From positions 1 through 50,377 of the forward strand of contig JAISJW010000013.1 of the NCBI GenBank assembly GCA_031261175.1: DNA of 50,377 nucleotides, read 5' to 3'. The notes below the pieces were generated by a model that was not told the origin of the DNA, made no database searches, and saw only the letters and a program-made list of their open reading frames with translations. The translations under genes were made by a program, and so were the position numbers. Of the stretch, positions 19,980 through 27,051 are shown piece by piece (position 1 is the first letter of the stretch; the number at the start of each line of letters is the position of its first letter). Source of the stretch: Lactobacillales bacterium (GTDB lineage Bacteria > Bacillota > Bacilli > Lactobacillales > Streptococcaceae).

Positions 19980-20366
19980 TTAGAAAACGTTTCTCTCGAT
20001 AATCATTATTACCGGAATTCCTTCACGCACCTGCACCCACTTTATTGTCGCGATTATTTCTTTGTGACAATGCGAATTTTCGCTGATGTCAATAATGATG
20101 TTTCCGGATTGAACGGCCGCTTTTCGCAATACCTTGTCTACATTTTTAGGCTTTCCCGTGAACTTTTTCAGTTCCCAATCTTCACGTGCACCATTCCTAA
20201 ACCACCAATAGTCACTGGTCGGAACATCCCGGATTTCATTGCGATGTATAATTCTACCGCCAAACGTTTTGATCAAGAAATGCGCCACCTGAATTTCGTG
20301 TTCAGATGGCATTTTTTTATGCCTATGATGCGGTTCGAAATCTTCAAACCCGATTGACCTATCCAT
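19980..20366 (-). CDS. CdiA-CT-like PD-(D/E)XK nuclease toxin domain protein
   Basis: A 128-aa protein that matches my recollection of the tRNA-nuclease domain at the C terminus of CdiA toxins and of some phage/ICE proteins. Motif pattern: SEHEIQVAHFL helix, TSDYWW with Asp52, DWELKK with Glu65 and Lys67, then NVDKVLRKAAVQSGNIIIDIS. Here it is a stand-alone gene with a short charged N-terminus and no signal peptide. It starts at the base after the stop codon of the upstream 55-aa gene (TAGATG), so it is translated as the last gene of the EssC-like operon. No separate immunity gene is obvious. It could be an exported effector, an intracellular nuclease, or a remnant. Confidence 0.65.
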   Translation of the reverse strand: MDRSIGFEDFEPHHRHKKMPSEHEIQVAHFLIKTFGGRIIHRNEIRDVPTSDYWWFRNGAREDWELKKFTGKPKNVDKVLRKAAVQSGNIIIDISENSHCHKEIIATIKWVQVREGIPVIMIIERNVF

Positions 20367-20534
20367 CTAGTGCAATTCTAACTTTTTCGTGTGGCATTTG
20401 GGGCATTTTCTTTTGTGAGCCCTAAAAAAATTGTGGCAATTGCGGCAAAGCCGCACGGCGTCTTCACGCTTCGGGCGCAACCTGAACGCAAGAGCAATAT
20501 TAATCGCGATACTCAACAAACAAATGACTAGCAT
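20367..20534 (-). CDS. 55-aa membrane-anchored zinc-ribbon protein
   Basis: A small gene that would be missed by a 60-aa cutoff. The start codon ATG 20534 lies inside the preceding EsaB-like gene (35-nt overlap), and its TAG is directly followed by the ATG of the nuclease gene. Residues 2-17 form one membrane helix (LVICLLSIAINIALAF). It is followed by a basic linker and a four-cysteine ribbon: CRNC at 30-33 and CPKC at 44-47. An N-terminal anchor with a cytosolic zinc knuckle suggests a small adaptor. I know no named family for it. Confidence 0.7.
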   Translation of the reverse strand: MLVICLLSIAINIALAFRLRPKREDAVRLCRNCHNFFRAHKRKCPKCHTKKLELH

Positions 20535-20712
20535 TTTGCACCCCCTGATCCTTCAACGTTTTATCGTTCGCAAGCGCTTGACCCCTGAATTTCAGCGCCT
20601 TGATCGCCTTTTGCAAATAATCTTCGAGCAACTCCGCAAGTTCTTTGACCTCAGCGAACGCGCAAAATCGGCACTCGAACTTCGTGTCTTTCGTTTCAAT
20701 ATTTAATCTCAT
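20500..20712 (-). CDS. EsaB/YukD-like ubiquitin-fold protein
   Basis: A 70-aa protein with the layout of the small ubiquitin-like T7SS component EsaB/YukD: an N-terminal beta strand, a helix around 22-42 (VKELAELLEDYLQKAIK) and a C-terminal LANDKTLKDQGVQNASHLFV, matching the '.L.D.GI.NGD.L.V' ending of ubiquitin folds. Two cysteines (14 and 17) are unusual. It overlaps the EssC-like gene by 4 nt (ATGA), the same partner pairing found in type VIIb secretion loci. I see no WXG100, EsaA, EssA or EssB gene nearby. The assignment is by pattern, so moderate. Confidence 0.6.
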   Translation of the reverse strand: MRLNIETKDTKFECRFCAFAEVKELAELLEDYLQKAIKALKFRGQALANDKTLKDQGVQNASHLFVEYRD

Positions 20713-23324
20713 TTTTTATTCCTCCCTTTGTAAATTATCCTATTTTTTTGATAGATTAATTCGCTTTTTTTATAGCCATAAGTCGGCTGATTATTCCTGA
20801 TAAAAAATTGTTCGTCGTAATCTTCGCCACTTATTCCAATTTTATTCAGATCGCTATCGTAATTAATTTCGTTAGCTTTTTTTATTTCGATTTTTTCTGT
20901 TATTTTTTCGAGCGTATTTATATCGACCGGATAGTCGAAATCGCTCGCTTTGCGCGTGCGTTCAAAGCGGGCAAGTAGTCCCTCGCTGACTGATAAATCT
21001 TTGAATTCTCCGTCATACATAACCGGCAGTTCGCCGGTGTAGCGCGCACCGCAAAAATCTAAAATTTTATTCTGGTCTGTATCGTCAAAAATTAATTTTA
21101 AATCACACAAATTAATTAACGAATAAATTATTTTATCCATTATATAAATTATTTTTTTATTAGTTTTTAATTCTAAATCATATATTTTATCGATGACAAT
21201 AATCACATCATCTTCTAAATCAAAAGCGCGCGCGATATCTTCTTCATCGCTTGTCCTATCTAGCTTAACGGCGCGTTTGCCTTCTAAATATCGATTAATA
21301 AACATCTCACCCTCTCCTAAAATTCCAATAAATTTATATCGCTCAAAATCATCTTCATATTGTCGCACGTTTTTAATATCATCAATTAAAGCAACTGAAT
21401 TAATTTTAGGATTTTTCGGTAATTTTTTACACCATAATTCGCGCGGCGGCGCGCCCTGCACTTGCCCGAATAATTTTTCTTTATGCGTCATCGAATCCCG
21501 AGTGATCGTCCGCACTACTTCCCCCTGAACCCCCAGGATATCTAGCGCCTTGTCATCCACCGGCACATTCAAATCGAGCGCGCGATTCTCGAACAAATAA
21601 TCATCGTAGCCGACAAGCATCATAAATTCGCCCGGCCGTTTGAAACGAATACACTTATCCGTATTCACCATTTCGCGACTCTCACTCGCATCGTTCACCT
21701 TAAAACAAATCTTCGTTTTCGCATTGCTCAAAATCTGATCCGACACGATGGCGCCCGGCTTCTGCGTCGACAAAATCAAGTGAATCCCGAGACTCCGCCC
21801 CACGCGCGCCATACTAACTAAGGCATCGAGGAATTCCGGCGTTTTGGCCGCCATCTGCGCGAACTCATCAACGACTACAAATAAATGTGGTAAATAATTC
21901 CGCTCTCGCTCTCGCTTTTCGATTTCTTTTTCCAAAGCAAATCGCACTCGCTCTACATCCTGCTTTTTCAAATCGGTCATCGCTCCAACGAGATTTCGCA
22001 CCCCCTCAAAGCGCGAACTCAACTCGCCACCCTTGTAATCGACAATCACAAATTGCGCAATTTCCGGAGGATAATAATTAGCCAACATCAGCAAATAATT
22101 AGCGAGAAATTCGCTCTTTCCACTCCCCGTCGTCCCCGCAATCAGGGCGTGCGGGCCAAAAGCGTTCTCGTGCAAATCTAGCATAAAACCCGGGGCAATT
22201 GGCACTTCAAGCTGATGCGTCGCTAATCCCTCAATTTTTTCGAGCATTTTTTCTTCTTCTAGATTAGCCAACTTCTCCGCTAGTTCTTCGTCTAACTTCT
22301 CGTCTGGTAATCTTTGAAACGACTTTTGCGTATTTTCTAACAAATCAAACAAAATAGGATTATCTCGAAAATCAGCAATTAAATTAATATTATGATTTAT
22401 ATCACTCATTTTTTCTGCAAAATAAATCACTCGAATATTATCAGGATTTTCGATCAAAACCTTCTCAATAAAATCGCTTTTTAAATTAGCAAAAATAATA
22501 TAATCAATAGCTAAATCACGCGATAATAATATTTTATCGAGTTTTTTTATTTGCTCAGAATTAAAAGCTACCATCCGAAAATCGCCGTCATACAAATGCG
22601 GAAAATCCTTAACCATTTCAACATCCATTCCATACAACGCAACTCGCACATTCTCCGGTGAATAGTTGGCAATTACTTGAATCATTAACGCTTCAAACAG
22701 ACCGCTTGACCCCAACACCGCAAAACTTCGACCAACCACAATCGGCGCATCTTCGAGTACAACTGGCGACCCGATAAGTTCTTGATATTTTAGCAGCAAA
22801 TCGCTATTTTCGCAGACGAAATCAGCACCTTCGGTTACATCAAATTGAACCTTAGCAGCTACTGTTCCTCGGCCGATTTCCAATTTCAAATAATCCTCAT
22901 GCCCCGGCTTTTTCTCGAACAATTTGCGATTCATTTCCAACACTCGGCGTTTCAAAACTTCTAGCGACGGATACCGATTTAGATAAATATTTTTTTCGCT
23001 ATTTTTGCGCACCTTCAAATCATTAATTTTCCGATTTAAATACTCGATATATTTTTCCCGTAAAATTCGATTTTTTCGTAGCGTATTTTTCTTCCCGATA
23101 AAATCAAACAACAACGGCGTAGCAATCGTCGACCCCAACATTACTAAACTAAACAAGATATTAGTCGTAAAAGAATACATCGCAAAACTCAATCCCATCA
23201 AAATATTCGGAATTAAATTCAACTTATCAAACTTTTCACTCTCGACTAGTCGCGGCGGCTGATCTAGCCGAATCGGCCGCAAATCAAACTTTTCTACAAA
23301 ACGCGGCGTCACATTAAACTTCAT
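20709..23324 (-). CDS. EssC/EccC-like FtsK-SpoIIIE ATPase, short form
   Basis: An 871-aa membrane ATPase. Two membrane helices lie at about 37-75, followed by a coiled basic region and a degenerate domain similar to the EssC D0 region (150-340). One intact FtsK/SpoIIIE domain carries Walker A GTTGSGKS (397-404), VDYKGGE and Walker B FVVVDEF (Asp486-Glu487). The surrounding LDLHENAFGPHALIAG and the LILSTQKP motif are typical of EssC/EccC. A second ATPase-like domain (about 640 on) has no Walker A. Family EssC proteins are about 1,480 aa with N-terminal FHA domains and three or four ATPase domains, so this is a reduced version. The DNA is visibly A+T-richer than its neighbours, suggesting acquisition. 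GGAGG precedes ATG 23324. Confidence 0.8.
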   Translation of the reverse strand: MKFNVTPRFVEKFDLRPIRLDQPPRLVESEKFDKLNLIPNILMGLSFAMYSFTTNILFSLVMLGSTIATPLLFDFIGKKNTLRKNRILREKYIEYLNRKINDLKVRKNSEKNIYLNRYPSLEVLKRRVLEMNRKLFEKKPGHEDYLKLEIGRGTVAAKVQFDVTEGADFVCENSDLLLKYQELIGSPVVLEDAPIVVGRSFAVLGSSGLFEALMIQVIANYSPENVRVALYGMDVEMVKDFPHLYDGDFRMVAFNSEQIKKLDKILLSRDLAIDYIIFANLKSDFIEKVLIENPDNIRVIYFAEKMSDINHNINLIADFRDNPILFDLLENTQKSFQRLPDEKLDEELAEKLANLEEEKMLEKIEGLATHQLEVPIAPGFMLDLHENAFGPHALIAGTTGSGKSEFLANYLLMLANYYPPEIAQFVIVDYKGGELSSRFEGVRNLVGAMTDLKKQDVERVRFALEKEIEKRERERNYLPHLFVVVDEFAQMAAKTPEFLDALVSMARVGRSLGIHLILSTQKPGAIVSDQILSNAKTKICFKVNDASESREMVNTDKCIRFKRPGEFMMLVGYDDYLFENRALDLNVPVDDKALDILGVQGEVVRTITRDSMTHKEKLFGQVQGAPPRELWCKKLPKNPKINSVALIDDIKNVRQYEDDFERYKFIGILGEGEMFINRYLEGKRAVKLDRTSDEEDIARAFDLEDDVIIVIDKIYDLELKTNKKIIYIMDKIIYSLINLCDLKLIFDDTDQNKILDFCGARYTGELPVMYDGEFKDLSVSEGLLARFERTRKASDFDYPVDINTLEKITEKIEIKKANEINYDSDLNKIGISGEDYDEQFFIRNNQPTYGYKKSELIYQKNRIIYKGRNKK

Positions 23325-23340
23325 ATTTTTTACCTCCTTA

Positions 23341-23400
23341 CTATATATATACGTATTTTTTCGCGTTTTGTTACATTTTTCGCCAAAATAATTCGATTAT
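23341..23400 (-). promoter_or_regulatory. ECF-like promoter of the EssC-like operon
   Basis: TGTAAC (23370-23375), a 16-nt spacer and CGTATA (23348-23353) resemble ECF sigma promoters (TGAAAC-N16-CGTA/CGTC). No good sigma-A -35 box is present. The same block recurs with few changes in front of the type I toxin at 26797-26824, and the homology continues into the palindrome upstream of both. Confidence 0.5.
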
Positions 23401-23405
23401 TTTTT

Positions 23406-23482
23406 CCTTACTGTTTTTTAAGGCGTTTTTTAGGACTTTCGCCCCTCGAAATCACTAAAAAACGCCTTAAAAAACAGTAAGG
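23406..23482. repeat. Dispersed palindrome, copy C (perfect 28-bp arms)
   Basis: Arms 23406-23433 and 23455-23482 are perfectly complementary over 28 bp with a 21-nt loop. The outer ends are CCTTACTG and CAGTAAGG. It lies directly upstream of the ECF-like promoter, exactly as copy D does at the toxin locus. Confidence 0.85.
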
Positions 23483-23494
23483 ATTTTTAACCAC

Positions 23495-23535
23495 AAAAAA
23501 AGAAGCAATTCCGACTAGGAATTGCCTCTTTTTTT
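23495..23535 (-). terminator. Terminator of the DEAD-box helicase gene, overlapping its stop codon
   Basis: On the minus strand AGAGGCAATTCC and GGAATTGCTTCT form the stem, with TTTTTTT following. The stem's 5' arm is made by the last codons (AGA GGC AAT TCC) and the TAG begins the loop. The arm contains GGCAATT. Confidence 0.8.
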
Positions 23536-24603
23536 AGGTTCTGTATTGAATCGGCCGCTGTAAACGTAAAGTTCCTCGACCGAAGCCTCGTGACCGCGCA
23601 ACCACTTCAGCTCTTTATGGTTGACGAGCGACACAACCGCCCCGCTATTCATCAAACCGTCCGAATTTATCCGCCCGACCCGGCCCGACCGATGAATATA
23701 AGTCTCATCGTCCAGCGGTGTGCGGACGTTGATCACAAATTTAATGTTATCGAAGTCAATCCCACGAGCCAAAGCGTCCGTCGTGAAAATAAACGACAGC
23801 TCGCCACGCCTAAACATCTTCATCGCGAGATCCCGCTCAAACTTGCTCTCATTCGAACTCATCAGACCGAGCTTAACCCCGTCGTGCTTAAGTTTATACG
23901 CCGTGTGTTCCGCCTCACTTGCCCGGTTGAAAAAAACGATCGCGCGCATCCCTTCCATGTTCGAAATGCTCTTCAGGTAGCTCATAATCTCGCGCTCTTC
24001 CTTGACGAACACAAACCCGTGCGTCACGTCCGCCTTCGGACTCGCGTCCTTATCGACCTCGACAATCTCGAAACTCCCCGAGCGAATCAGCCCGGCAAGT
24101 TCATCCGCCTTCGACAGCGCCGTGGCACTGACGAAGACGAGCTGGTAGTCCTTCGGGGCAAGTCGCAAAAACTTCGCCGCCTCGTTCTCGATCAACTGGT
24201 CCGCCTCATCGAAAACGATTGTTTCCGCCGAGTGCATTTTCAGTTTTTTCTGCGCGACAAGCTCGCTCAGGCGACCCAAAGTTCCAACGACAACCTCAGG
24301 ATTTTTCTTCAATTTTTCAATCTGTCTTTTAACGTTCCCGCCGCCGATTAACGCCGCAACATTCGCTCCAAGCGAGCGCGCTACTTCAGCAATTTGGCTC
24401 GCCAACTCTTTGCTCGGTGCGACCACGATTATCTGGTTTCGCACGCCCGGCTTCACGCCCGCTATAAGAGGTAACAAGTAAGCTAAGGTTTTTCCAGTCC
24501 CCGTCGGGCTAGATATAATGGCGCTTGAGCCACTTGCCAAGACCTCGTAACTGCGCTCTTGGACGAGCGTCGGCGCCCAGCCGTTTGGTAAATTAATTTC
24601 CAT
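23515..24603 (-). CDS. Short DEAD-box RNA helicase
   Basis: A 362-aa ATP-dependent RNA helicase core with almost no extensions. Q-motif region PTLVQE, Walker A SSPTGTGKT (31-39), motif Ia APSKELA (62-68), TLGRL, DEAD (132-135), SAT and the C-terminal motif VI HRSGRVGR are present. Likely roles are mRNA turnover or ribosome assembly; it resembles CshB-type enzymes, but the short length leaves the subgroup open. The start overlaps the clcA stop by 11 nt, so the two genes are co-translated. Confidence 0.92.
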   Translation of the reverse strand: MEINLPNGWAPTLVQERSYEVLASGSSAIISSPTGTGKTLAYLLPLIAGVKPGVRNQIIVVAPSKELASQIAEVARSLGANVAALIGGGNVKRQIEKLKKNPEVVVGTLGRLSELVAQKKLKMHSAETIVFDEADQLIENEAAKFLRLAPKDYQLVFVSATALSKADELAGLIRSGSFEIVEVDKDASPKADVTHGFVFVKEEREIMSYLKSISNMEGMRAIVFFNRASEAEHTAYKLKHDGVKLGLMSSNESKFERDLAMKMFRRGELSFIFTTDALARGIDFDNIKFVINVRTPLDDETYIHRSGRVGRINSDGLMNSGAVVSLVNHKELKWLRGHEASVEELYVYSGRFNTEPKKRGNS

Positions 24604-26083
24604 TTTCTAGCCTCCCAAGACTCGTAATCACATCATTTTTGCGGCCCTTGTCGGTCGCGACGACGAGCAGATCGCCCGCCGAAATCACGCTATCGCCACT
24701 CGCGATAAACTCGTGTTCTCCGCGAATAATTGCGGCAATTATCACCCCGTCCGGCCAGCGAACGTCACGAATCATCGCGCCATCAAGAGCGCTCGCGATG
24801 TCGATATTATAATTGAAACACGTCCTCACACCCGACAGTGCCTGAATCCGCGGCTCTTTGTCGAGCAACTTCTCAAGCAGCGCCTCATAGATCGGCTCAT
24901 TACCCAAGAAGTCAGCGACGACGTAGGCGATAATCACGACGACCGAAATCATCATAAAATTATCGACGTGCCCGACCATCTCGGTAACGAGCACAATTGC
25001 CGTAATCGGCGCCTTCGAAACCGCCGCGAACAGCCCCGCCATGGCAAGTGTCGCAAACGTCGCTTCGAGGTTTGCATGCGCAAAATGCACCACCGGATTC
25101 ATTATGCTATAAGTAATCAGGCCTAAAAAAGCGCCCAATGTCAAAATCGGTAAAAATATTCCGCCGGGCACGCCACTGCCGTAGCTGATCGTCGAAAAGA
25201 CGAAACGCAGAACGAACAGTCCGATCAAAACGGCCAAACTCGTGTGCGACGAAATCTCTGAAATAATCAGCGATGCCCCGCCGCCTAACGTGTCGGTGAA
25301 AAACATCCCAATCGGAACGACCAATAAAAACGGCAGCCACAAAGGAATTTTTAGCCGCGAAACGTTCAAAGTCACCGCGTTATAAATACAGGCGAACAAT
25401 CCGACCACAACGCCCAAAACCAAGAGAACCCAGTAGTTGCGGGGCATAATCGGTTGCACCATTCCAAGATCTAAAACCGGCCGCAACCCAAAAATCTGTA
25501 GCGACACAAAGTTCGCCGAAAGCGCCGAAGCCAAAGCCGTAATCCACAACAGCGGAGCAAAGGAGTGATGCACTTCTTCTAAAATAAACATCAACCCAGC
25601 CAAAGGCGCATTAAATGCCGCTGCTAAACCTGCCGCAGCTCCTGACGAAATCATAATCTTCTTCTCGCGCTCGCCCGACTTAGCTAAATCAGCCATCACA
25701 CCTGCGCTCATCGCACCAAGCTGAATCGATGGCCCTTCGCGCCCGACAAACAGCCCGACAACGCCCGTCAAAATCCCACCAAAAAACTTCGCAACCAAGA
25801 CGCGCCCGTGCTTAACAGGCCCAAAATCCCCCGCCAGCTCGCCTTCAACCTGCGGAATTCCGCTCCCGCGAATCCCGGGTTCCCAGCGCACCAGCGCCCA
25901 AACCACCAAAGCCGCGACCAAACTCAGCCCGGCTGGGATCCACCACTTGCCCGCACTGTAGCAGTTTTTCGTAAAGTCGATGCCGAGCTCGATAAACAGC
26001 CGGAAAATCGACACGATGACCCCCGCAACCAGCCCGACGAGAACGCCTTTCACAATCAGAATTATCTTCGTTTTATCACGCAT
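24593..26083 (-). CDS. clcA: CLC-type chloride/proton antiporter with a C-terminal TrkA-C (RCK-C) domain
   Basis: A 496-aa polytopic protein. The selectivity signatures are GSGIPQ (73-78), GREGP (114-118, gating Glu116), the FILEE helix end (proton glutamate at about 170) and GSGVPGGIFLP. Both glutamates of the antiporter subclass are present, so proton-coupled exchange is likely rather than a passive channel. Residues about 425-496 form a TrkA-C-like ligand domain (AAIIRGEHEFIASGDSVISAGD), which suggests regulation by a small ligand. GAGGTGG precedes ATG 26083. It is separated from secE by a terminator. Confidence 0.92.
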   Translation of the reverse strand: MRDKTKIILIVKGVLVGLVAGVIVSIFRLFIELGIDFTKNCYSAGKWWIPAGLSLVAALVVWALVRWEPGIRGSGIPQVEGELAGDFGPVKHGRVLVAKFFGGILTGVVGLFVGREGPSIQLGAMSAGVMADLAKSGEREKKIMISSGAAAGLAAAFNAPLAGLMFILEEVHHSFAPLLWITALASALSANFVSLQIFGLRPVLDLGMVQPIMPRNYWVLLVLGVVVGLFACIYNAVTLNVSRLKIPLWLPFLLVVPIGMFFTDTLGGGASLIISEISSHTSLAVLIGLFVLRFVFSTISYGSGVPGGIFLPILTLGAFLGLITYSIMNPVVHFAHANLEATFATLAMAGLFAAVSKAPITAIVLVTEMVGHVDNFMMISVVVIIAYVVADFLGNEPIYEALLEKLLDKEPRIQALSGVRTCFNYNIDIASALDGAMIRDVRWPDGVIIAAIIRGEHEFIASGDSVISAGDLLVVATDKGRKNDVITSLGRLENGN

Positions 26084-26095
26084 AATCCACCTCGA

Positions 26096-26125
26096 AAAAA
26101 CAAAAAGAGCGTAACGAGTACGCTC
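26096..26125 (-). terminator. Terminator behind secE
   Basis: GAGCGTA (26107-26113) pairs with TACGCTC (26119-26125); on the minus strand TTTTTGTTTTTT follows. It cuts rpmG-secE off from clcA. Confidence 0.85.
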
Positions 26126-26131
26126 CGTGTC

Positions 26132-26299
26132 TTATAAAAATAAGCCTAGACCCTTCGAAAAGACAAGGTCCATAATTGCGAAGATAATCGCGAATCCGAC
26201 TGTCATTTCGATAACCGTTAGTGAATCGCTGCGCAACTGCTTCATAGTTGGCCAGCTAGTTTTTTTCATTTCTTCAATGACTGATTTGATAAATTTCAT
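26132..26299 (-). CDS. secE: Preprotein translocase subunit SecE
   Basis: A 55-aa single-span SecE. The sequence begins MKFIKSVIEEMKKTSWP, the conserved amphipathic helix with the S/TWP motif, followed by one membrane helix (about 30-48, IEMTVGFAIIFAIMDLVF). It forms the SecYEG channel with SecY and SecG. The order rpmG-secE is the Firmicutes standard, but nusG, which normally follows, is absent: a terminator and clcA come next. Confidence 0.95.
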   Translation of the reverse strand: MKFIKSVIEEMKKTSWPTMKQLRSDSLTVIEMTVGFAIIFAIMDLVFSKGLGLFL

Positions 26300-26313
26300 T
26301 TTCCTGCTCCTAC

Positions 26314-26466
26314 CTATTTCGTTTCTTTATGCACGGTGTGTTTCCCGCAATATTTGCAAAATTTATTAATTTCGAGGCGCGTTGTCCGATTCGTCGAATT
26401 GATCGCCTTCGAATAGTTCCGCGAACCGCATTCGCTACACGCGAGCGACGTCTTGCTGACTGTCAT
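26314..26466 (-). CDS. rpmG: Ribosomal protein bL33 (zinc-binding form)
   Basis: A 50-aa large-subunit protein with two CxxC pairs (CSEC and CKYC), hence the zinc-binding form. Typical SRNY and [19 protein letters not shown] segments are present. AAGGAGAG precedes ATG 26466. It is first in a two-gene unit with secE, 14 nt apart. Confidence 0.95.
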   Translation of the reverse strand: MTVSKTSLACSECGSRNYSKAINSTNRTTRLEINKFCKYCGKHTVHKETK

Positions 26467-26494
26467 CCCAACTCTCCTTCTCCAATTTTCTTCA

Positions 26495-26524
26495 ATTATA
26501 CCACAAAACCGCTCCTTCTGGCAA
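26495..26524 (-). promoter_or_regulatory. Promoter of rpmG-secE
   Basis: The -35 box is TTGCCA (26519-26524), the spacer 18 nt and the -10 box TATAAT (26495-26500). The -35 box is embedded in an ACTTGCC copy of the over-represented motif. Confidence 0.75.
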
Positions 26525-26640
26525 GTGGGCGGCGTGGCGGCTAAAACATTGTTCATTTTAAGGCTGATTTGGGACAATTCGCGCTGCGAATTGTCCCAAA
26601 TCAGCATTAAAATGAACAACGCCGCCACTTCACCGCCTAA
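26524..26640. repeat. Large nested inverted repeat upstream of the rpmG promoter
   Basis: The inner arms are 34 bp with a single mismatch (26549-26582 and 26586-26619) and a 3-nt loop. G+C-rich outer arms continue imperfectly (GTGGCGGC with GCCGCCAC). There is no T-run on either side, so it is not a standard terminator. The nested layout recalls the units at 17153-17418, but the sequence differs. No gene is visible in 26525-26690. Confidence 0.85.
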
Positions 26641-26690
26641 AAACCGCTAAAACCCTTAGAATTTCGCCCCTTTTCGCCGGCATAAAATTG

Positions 26691-26766
26691 CTTACTGTTT
26701 TTTAACGGCTTTTTTAGGAGTTTCAGACCTCGAAACTCCTAAAAAACGCCTTAAAACGCATCAGGA
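26691..26766. repeat. Dispersed palindrome, copy D
   Basis: The left arm begins CTTACTGTTTTTTAACGG and the core is TTAGGAGTTTC-AGACC-TCGAAACTCCTAA. The right arm has decayed to ACGCATCAGG. It aligns with copy C through the whole element and on into the promoter. Confidence 0.8.
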
Positions 26767-26796
26767 CAAAAATAATCGAACTTTTTTGGCCAAAAA

Positions 26797-26824
26797 TGTA
26801 ACAAAACGCAAAAAAATACTTATA
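26797..26824 (+). promoter_or_regulatory. Promoter of the type I toxin mRNA (matches the EssC-operon promoter)
   Basis: TGTAAC (26797-26802), a 16-nt spacer and CTTATA (26819-26824). It is almost identical to 23341-23400 read on the minus strand, including AATAATCGAA upstream and TATATATATAG downstream. The start is expected near 26831; a hairpin (ATAGGG..TAAAA/TTTTA..CCCTAT) then opens the mRNA. Confidence 0.5.
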
Positions 26825-26915
26825 TATATAGTATAGGGGTAAAAAATTTTAGCCCTATGTTACCTAAGAAAGTTAAATGGTGGTAACCGAATTTCATACG
26901 GAAGGAGTGGTGCCT

Positions 26916-27011
26916 TTGGCCCGAAAAACTTATTCTAGTGAAAGGAGGTTAATCTCTTTTGAGCGTTGCAGACGTTTGCGCGTTTTTGACACTTGTAATC
27001 CAAGTCGTTAA
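26916..27011 (+). CDS. Short leader ORF overlapping the toxin gene
   Basis: TTG 26916 follows GAAGGAG at good spacing and opens 31 codons that end at 27011, inside the toxin gene in another frame. An in-frame ATG at 26877 would extend it to 44 codons. The product is basic and cysteine-containing (SERRLISFERCRRLRV) without a family. It may serve to couple or limit toxin translation. Whether it is translated is uncertain. Confidence 0.35.
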   Translation: MARKTYSSERRLISFERCRRLRVFDTCNPSR

Positions 27012-27051
27012 AATCGTAATAAAATCTGAAACTAAAAACAAAAAAGATTAA
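26959..27051 (+). CDS. 30-aa holin-like type I toxin peptide
   Basis: TTG 26959 is preceded by AAAGGAGG with a 10-nt gap. The product, reading SVADVCAFLTLVIQVVKIV after the start, is one membrane helix followed by a basic tail (KSETKNKKD). This fits the 'putative holin-like toxin' peptides of type I systems in Firmicutes (TxpA/BsrG-like). Evidence from context: a convergent antisense promoter and terminator lie immediately downstream, and the mRNA has 5'-3' complementarity. It acts, if real, by membrane insertion and depolarisation. The exact family is not certain from 30 residues. Confidence 0.65.
   Translation: MSVADVCAFLTLVIQVVKIVIKSETKNKKD

Noticed and set aside
23341-23375. TACGTATA as a competence (ComX) com-box TACGAATA
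   Set aside because: One mismatch in the key GAATA part in one copy and two in the other (TACTTATA); the ECF-like spacing of the pair fits better.
23590-24351. 253-codon plus-strand frame opposite the DEAD-box gene
   Set aside because: The opposite strand carries all helicase motifs; the frame is a long shadow caused by codon bias, rich in Arg and Leu with no domain.
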